Positions 58,695 to 64,000 of a DNA stretch of 64,000 nt are shown piece after piece. The number at the start of each line of letters is the position of its first letter. Position 1 is the stretch's first letter. The stretch covers positions 7,564,001-7,628,000 of the forward strand of contig CM121342.1 of the NCBI GenBank assembly GCA_051530055.1, in the 5' to 3' direction. Below the pieces are notes generated by a model. It was not told where the DNA came from. It saw nothing but the letters and a program-made list of their open reading frames with translations, and made no database searches. The stretch is from Neoechinorhynchus agilis (lineage: Eukaryota; Acanthocephala). A program made the position numbers and the translations under genes.

Positions 58695-60975
58695 AATGCT
58701 GATATGGTCAAAATCTTTTTTATAAAAATCCCAAGTCTCTACGATGAGTTTTAAAAATCATTTCAATGTATGTGTGAAATTCGAACTGAAAGTTTGCAAT
58801 GAAAACGTTAAGGTTTTGCTCGCAAACCCGTGAATCTGAGTTTTAAATTTTTGACAAATTTTTCACTTTTTAAAGGGGAGGAGGAAAGCAACAATTTATC
58901 ATTTCTCTGCTATTTTAAAAGATCTTTTTTTGTTGTTTTTTCTCAAGATTTCCTTTAAAAGGATTTTTCAAAGCGAAAATCATAAATTTTTACGATGAGT
59001 GCAAAAGATTATTTCAATGAATTTGTGAAATTCGAGATGCGACCTAAAAGTTTACAATGTGAGTTTTAAATTTTTGACAATTTTTTAATTTTTTAAAGGG
59101 GAGCAGGAAAGCAACAATTTAACAATACTCTACGATTTGAAAAGATTTTTTTTGTTTTCCAAGCGAAAATCATAAATTTCTACGATGAGTTTTAAAAATC
59201 ATTTCAATGTATGTGTGAAATTCGAACTGAAAGTTTGCAATGAAAACGTTAAGGTTTTGCTCGCAAACCCGTGAATCTGAGTTTTAAATTTTTGACAAAT
59301 TTTTCACTTTTTAAAGGGGAGGAGGAAAGCAACAATTTATCATTTCTCTGCTATTTTAAAAGATCTTTTTTTGTTGTTTTTTCTCAAGATTTCCTTTAAA
59401 AGGATTTTTCAAAGCGAAAATCATAAATTTCTACGATGAGTGCAAAAGATTATTTCAATGAATTTGTGAAATTCGAGATGCGACCTAAAAGTTTACAATG
59501 TGAGTTTTAAATTTTTGACAATTTTTTAATTTTTTAAAGGGGAGCAGGAAAGCAACAATTTAACAATACTCTACGATTTGAAAAGATTTTTTTGTTTTCC
59601 AAGCGAAAATCATAAATTTCTACGATGAGTTTTAAAAATCATTTCAATGTATGTGTGAAATTCGAACTGAAAGTTTGCAATGAAAACGTTAAGGTTTTGC
59701 TCGCAAACCCGTGAATCTGAGTTTTAAATTTTGACAAATTTTTCACTTTTTAAAGGGGAGGAGGAAAGCAAAAATTTATCATTTCTCTGCTATTTTAAAA
59801 GATCTTTTTTTGTTGTTTTTCTCAAGATTTCCTTTAAAAGGATTTTTCAAAGCGAAAATCATAAATTTTTACGATGAGTGCAAAAGATTATTTCAATGAA
59901 TTTGTGAAATTCGAGATGCGACCTAAAAGTTTACAATGTGAGTTTTAAATTTTTGACAATTTTTTAATTTTTTAAAGGGGAGCAGGAAAGCAACAATTTA
60001 ACAATACTCTACGATTTGAAAAGATTTTTTTTCCAAGCGAAAATCATAAATTTCTACGATGAGTTTTAAAAATCATTTCAATGTATGTGTGAAATTCGAA
60101 CTGAAAGTTTGCAATGAAAACGTTAAGGTTTTGCTCGCAAACCCGTGAATCTGAGTTTTAAATTTTTGACAAATTTTTCACTTTTTAAAGGGGAGGAGGA
60201 AAGCAAAAATTTATCATTTCTCTGCTATTTTAAAAGATCTTTTTTTGTTGTTTTTTCTCAAGATTTCCTTTAAAAGGATTTTTCAAAGCGAAAATCATAA
60301 ATTTCTACGATGAGTGCAAAAGATTATTTCAATGAATTTGTGAAATTCGAGATGCGACCTAAAAGTTTACAATGTGAGTTTTAAATTTTTGACAATTTTT
60401 TAATTTTTTAAAGGGGAGCAGGAAAGCAACAATTTAACAATACTTTACGATTTGAAAAGATTTTTTTCCAAGCGAAAATCATAAATTTCTACGATGAGTT
60501 TTAAAAATCATTTCAATGTATGTGTGAAATTCGAACTGAAAGTTTGCAATGAAAACGTTAAGGTTTTGCTCGCAAACCCGTGAATCTGAGTTTTAAATTT
60601 TTGACTAATTTTTCACTTTTTAAAGGGGAGGAGGAAAGCAACAATTTATCATTTCTCTGCTATTTTAAAAGATCTTTTTTTTGTTGTTTTTTCTCAAGAT
60701 TTCCTTTAAAAGGATTTTTCAAAGCGAAAATCATAAATTTCTACGATGAGTGCAAAAGATTATTTCAATGAATTTGTGAAATTCGAGATGCGACCTAAAA
60801 GTTTACAATGTGAGTTTTAAATTTTTGACAATTTTTTAATTTTTTAAAGGGGAGCAGGAAAGCAACAATTTAACAATACTCTACGATTTGAAAAGATTTT
60901 TTTTCCAAGCGAAAATCATAAATTTCTACGATGAGTTATAAAAATTATTTCAATGAATTTGTGAAATTCGAGTAA
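58695..60975. repeat. Higher-order satellite, ~437-bp unit, five copies
   Basis: The word GAAAACGTTAAGGTTTTGCT recurs at 58801, 59243, 59680, 60115 and 60549 (spacing 434-442). Each unit consists of two related half-units: one with TACGATGAGTTTTAAAAATC, the other with TACGATGAGTGCAAAAGATT. They share GAAATTCGA, TTTTTAAAGGGGAG and GGAAAGCAA but differ in length (~255 and ~180). The array begins ~30 bases upstream of the acetyltransferase start codon. Confidence 0.96.
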
Positions 60976-61136
60976 AACACTTAAACAGTTCCTGAATTCG
61001 ACTCAAAAATCCATCAGTATTTCGCATGAATGGAAAAAAGGTCAAAAAGTGAAGAAAAGCTTAACGTTTTCATGAGTTGATTGAATTTACCCTCAAAATT
61101 TTTAATGTAAAGTAATCATTACGTTTATTTTTCCTT

Positions 61137-61403
61137 TTACAATAATAAAGTACAAAACGTGCAATCACCACCGTCCGCAAAATTGGAGCTTTTCTCCTTC
61201 TTCGGCTGTCGCTATCACGCTAGCGGCATTGCCTCGTTACGAGCAAAACAATTGGGATGATATATATCCACGAGAAAATGCAGAAAGCATAAGACTCTGC
61301 TTGTATAAATTCCATTTGTAAATGATAGCGACAGCCGGGGAAGCAGAGAAGCTAAGATTTCGCTGACGGTGGTGATTGCACGTTTCATGCTTTATTATTG
61401 TAA
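61137..61403. mobile_element. MITE-like element with ~80-bp terminal inverted repeats
   Basis: The ends TTACAATAATAAAG (61137-61150) and CTTTATTATTGTAA (61390-61403) are perfect inverted repeats. Similarity continues inward to GGCTGTCGCTATCA (61204-61217) against TGATAGCGACAGCC (61323-61336), including GTGCAATCACCACCGTC. The element is 267 bp with no coding capacity. TTA/TAA at the edges would fit a three-base target site duplication of the PIF/Harbinger type, but this is ambiguous because it is part of the palindrome. Confidence 0.85.
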
Positions 61404-61404
61404 G

Positions 61405-62138
61405 ATTTATTAGATTCCCTAAAAAATAGAGATTATGCAAATTTTATGCGTCACTCGGAAGAATCGCGATTGATGACGTCGAGGAGCATTGAATATGAAT
61501 GCGATTGGAAGCGAAGAAATCGTTTTTTCCCACGGTTTTCTTGTCCGTAGTTTCTGCTTGAGAGACATTTTTATTAAAAAGTCTATCTTAAGATTCGTTA
61601 TAGGTTTGGTGCGTTATAAACGCTTAAAGCGGTTCCTGATTTTGTATGTGGCGATGAGGAAAAAGTATATCAAAGGAAATTGAAATATTTCGTCCAATCA
61701 CACTGGAATTCTTCAGTCAATTATCTGAAAATTAATTTGGCAACCTCAATGTCTTATCCGGAGGTATTCTCAACTTTAGGGAATATCCCTGAATGAACAT
61801 GGCCTCGATAATAACACGGTCCGTAGTCAAAGAGTGGGAAACCACAGTGGAACTCGTGTCCTGTTTCTTCTTCCTGATTTTTCCTTAGTGACTGAATTTC
61901 GATGTTGAACGAATTTGGGCGAGAAAAAATTTCTTTTTGGTGGTCATTTAGGCTATAATCAGCGAAAGAGTGCGTGTTGAAGTGTTCATTCGCCCAGGGT
62001 TGAAAGATACTTTCAATAATTTTGCCACAATTTATTTCAAAAATTTGCAAACAATTGACTGAAGAAAGCCAACGAAAAGGCCGAAAATTTTCAAGATAAA
62101 TCTATTTTCTTAATCAAACATCGCTAATTGAAACTGAA
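61405..62138. other. Intergenic DNA
   Basis: No supported gene. Two minus-strand open frames of under 100 codons have no recognisable domain. Confidence 0.4.
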
Positions 62139-62140
62139 AC

Positions 62141-62261
62141 TATATTTCACCTCTCGGAAAATTCCGACATTTCCTCAAGGTTTGTCATTGTTTATAAAAG
62201 TTCTCCGAAAATAATGACAAACCTTGAGGAAATGTCGGAATTTTCCGAGAGGTGAAATATA
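62141..62261. repeat. Perfect hairpin, two 49-bp arms and 23-base loop
   Basis: 62141-62189 and 62213-62261 are exact reverse complements (starting TATATTTCACCTCTCGG and ending CCGAGAGGTGAAATATA). There is no mismatch in 49 pairs, so the structure is very recent or maintained. Confidence 0.95.
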
Positions 62262-62478
62262 TCGGGGAAATATAGATTAGTGAATTTTTGAATCCGAGAA
62301 GCACCAAATCAATGCCAATATCGATGAAAGTTTTTTGCTCGCCATTTCCACCATCGATAAATGCGATTAAAGCCCTTTTATGGCGCAATTCTATTCATTT
62401 TTGCTACAAATCGAAATTCAACAAAATTCGTTTAGGTTTTTTAATCGCGTTATTTTTCGCTTTCAGATCACTAATTGA

Positions 62479-64000
62479 ATGCAGTCTGTGCCGACTAAAG
62501 TTGCTGATCCTGAAAAGTTTGCGATTGGATCTTCTAATCGGCGTTCAATATTCTCACCTTTAACCTACGGCGATTATGCGCTGCTGGAATCACGACGGCG
62601 CCAATCCATCCTTGAGTACCAACACGATTGGAGCGTTGAAATCGAGAAAAAGGTTGACGAATCTCATCAGCTATTTATTAGCAATTTGGATCATTTCTAT
62701 AGAAAAGGTAAGTCTTTTAAATGTAATCTTTTGGGGTTTTAAGTGTTTTTAGTTAAATCTGAAATTATGGCATATCAGAGTTTACGCGGTCTGTTTCCTT
62801 CTTATCAAGAACCGGAGCCGAATGCATCTCTCGTCCGGGATAATATATTCTGCGCTGCTGCTGTCTGGTCCCTAAGGCAATGTTACATGTGAGTCAATTT
62901 TTATTCTCATCCATAACGTTTGTGATGTACCCTTTAAAAATTGAAATTTTAAACATTTTTTTTAGTTTTTATCATCCTTGGGGGGGGAGCGCGGAAATGT
63001 GGTGGAACCAACATATTTTATTGAACTTTTTTGCTCGCAAACAATGATTAGGCGAGTATTACTAGCGAAATAATATCCTTTAAAGATTTTAGGCGTTTAA
63101 TACTTATGCTTGTAACAATTTTAATAGTGATGCTTGGAAACATTCGTTCTTTGAAGGAAGTTTGAGCAGATTTAAAATACTTGCGGCGTTTATAAAAAAA
63201 AGTTACGGGTGAAATTTGATAAAAAAAATCGCAAAATCCTTCGCGATGGTCAATTCTCTTTTCCTTGCCTCATTCGTTTGAGTGCGATCGCTTCCATATT
63301 TTGCTTTCAGCTCGTAAACTAAATTTTTACTTAAGTTAAAACGGATAAAATTGTGATGATAAAAAAGAAGAGTATTTGAAGTGATCATTCGTACATGGCT
63401 GATTATTTTCCTTAGGCATAAATAATCACTTAAAAAATGTAGCAGATAAAATTAAAAAGAAGGTTTGAGAAACAATAAGAAGAGAACGTCATATGATGAA
63501 AATAAAATCAATTTACAGTAGACTGACGAGCAATATTTGTAAATATTTCTTTTTAACCTTATCTAAGAAAACGTTAATTTTTTAGCGAATTATATTAATT
63601 GATTTGTTAATTTGATAATTTTCAGCCTACGGGAAGACCGAAAATTATCAGATGAACATCTTTACCAAAACATTTATTTCTAGAGCTAATTTTTGATAAA
63701 AGACAGGAAATAATCGATTAAGAGACAAGGATATTTTTTTAATAATTGTCTGCAAAAGTAAGACAACTTACCATCTTTTAAACAATTGTTAGGAAAAACG
63801 TCTATTTTCTCATTTTTAGAAATTTAATTTTTTTATAGTCGACAAAAACACATTTGGATCCTTTAAATTTTGCTATAAAAAAACTGTATTCATTGGAAAA
63901 ACGAAAATTATTCGTCATTTTCCTTCGTGAAGTTTTTGTTAAAATTTTAGTCACATTGATGATGATGGTGGAAGGACTTATGAGTTGGGACAATGTGCAG
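62479..64000 (+). CDS. PHKB: Phosphorylase kinase beta subunit, 5' part (runs off window)
   Basis: Regulatory subunit of the kinase that activates glycogen phosphorylase. Exons are 62479-62707, 62753-62888 and 63951 to the window end, with GT-AG introns of 45 and 1062 nt and consistent phases (1, then 2). The joined reading gives LDHFYRKVKSEIMAYQSL, GLFPSYQ, VRDNIFCAAAVWSLRQCYI and DDDGGRTYELGQCA. This matches the glucoamylase-like N-terminal domain of PHKA/PHKB. The GLFP and IFCAAAVW words and the DDDxGRTYEL segment fit beta better than alpha. Only ~136 of roughly 1,100 residues are inside the window. An acceptor-like TTTCGCTTTCAG just upstream of the ATG leaves room for a 5' UTR intron. Confidence 0.85.

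Overview
The window is nuclear DNA of a small-genome arthropod. The main evidence is a Hox gene with a fushi tarazu (ftz)/Lox5-type homeodomain, very short introns (42-47 nt in several genes), AT-rich intergenic DNA and short gene spacing. An acariform mite is my best guess, but this rests on gene architecture only and was not checked against any database.

Layout. (1) 1-12.7 kb is a gene-bearing block: the ftz-like Hox gene (1.4-2.6 kb), an unrecognised two-exon gene with a beta-rich C-terminal half (4.3-6.4 kb), a small unrecognised open frame (6.7-7.1 kb), a secreted leucine-rich-repeat protein (7.8-9.7 kb) and an unrecognised acidic/coiled protein on the minus strand (11.3-12.6 kb). (2) 13-27 kb is accessory DNA. 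A 2.4-kb segment carrying a single-Tudor-domain gene occurs twice (13.0-15.4 and 20.3-22.7 kb), with identical coding sequence. Between and beyond the copies lie a piece of duplicated host gene, two related LINE copies, Penelope-like reverse transcriptase, tRNA-derived SINEs and a Ty3/gypsy fossil. (3) 27.6-34.5 kb holds a second 2.0-kb duplication, arranged so that an SLC17-type transporter is intact only beside the left copy and a small minus-strand gene only in the right copy, followed by LENG1. (4) 34.6-40.2 kb is a satellite of about 19 units of ~296 bp with strong self-complementarity. (5) 40.2-47.5 kb is another graveyard: a Penelope GIY-YIG scrap, a GC-rich virus-like fossil of about 3.9 kb, LINE reverse transcriptase remains, a 66-bp tandem repeat and a fold-back element. 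(6) 48-58.7 kb has an intronless cytosolic HSP70 with heat-shock elements and a tandem array after its stop, an unrecognised two-exon gene, a tandem array of a SINE-bearing ~384-bp unit and a compact NAT10/Kre33-type RNA cytidine acetyltransferase. (7) 58.7-64 kb has a higher-order satellite, a MITE-like element, a perfect 49-bp hairpin and the 5' end of the phosphorylase kinase beta subunit gene, which runs off the window.

The host genes are unrelated in function (patterning, transport, translation, proteostasis, glycogen control). The theme of the window is repeat biology: at least five independent tandem arrays, two segmental duplications and several fold-back elements pressed directly against housekeeping genes.
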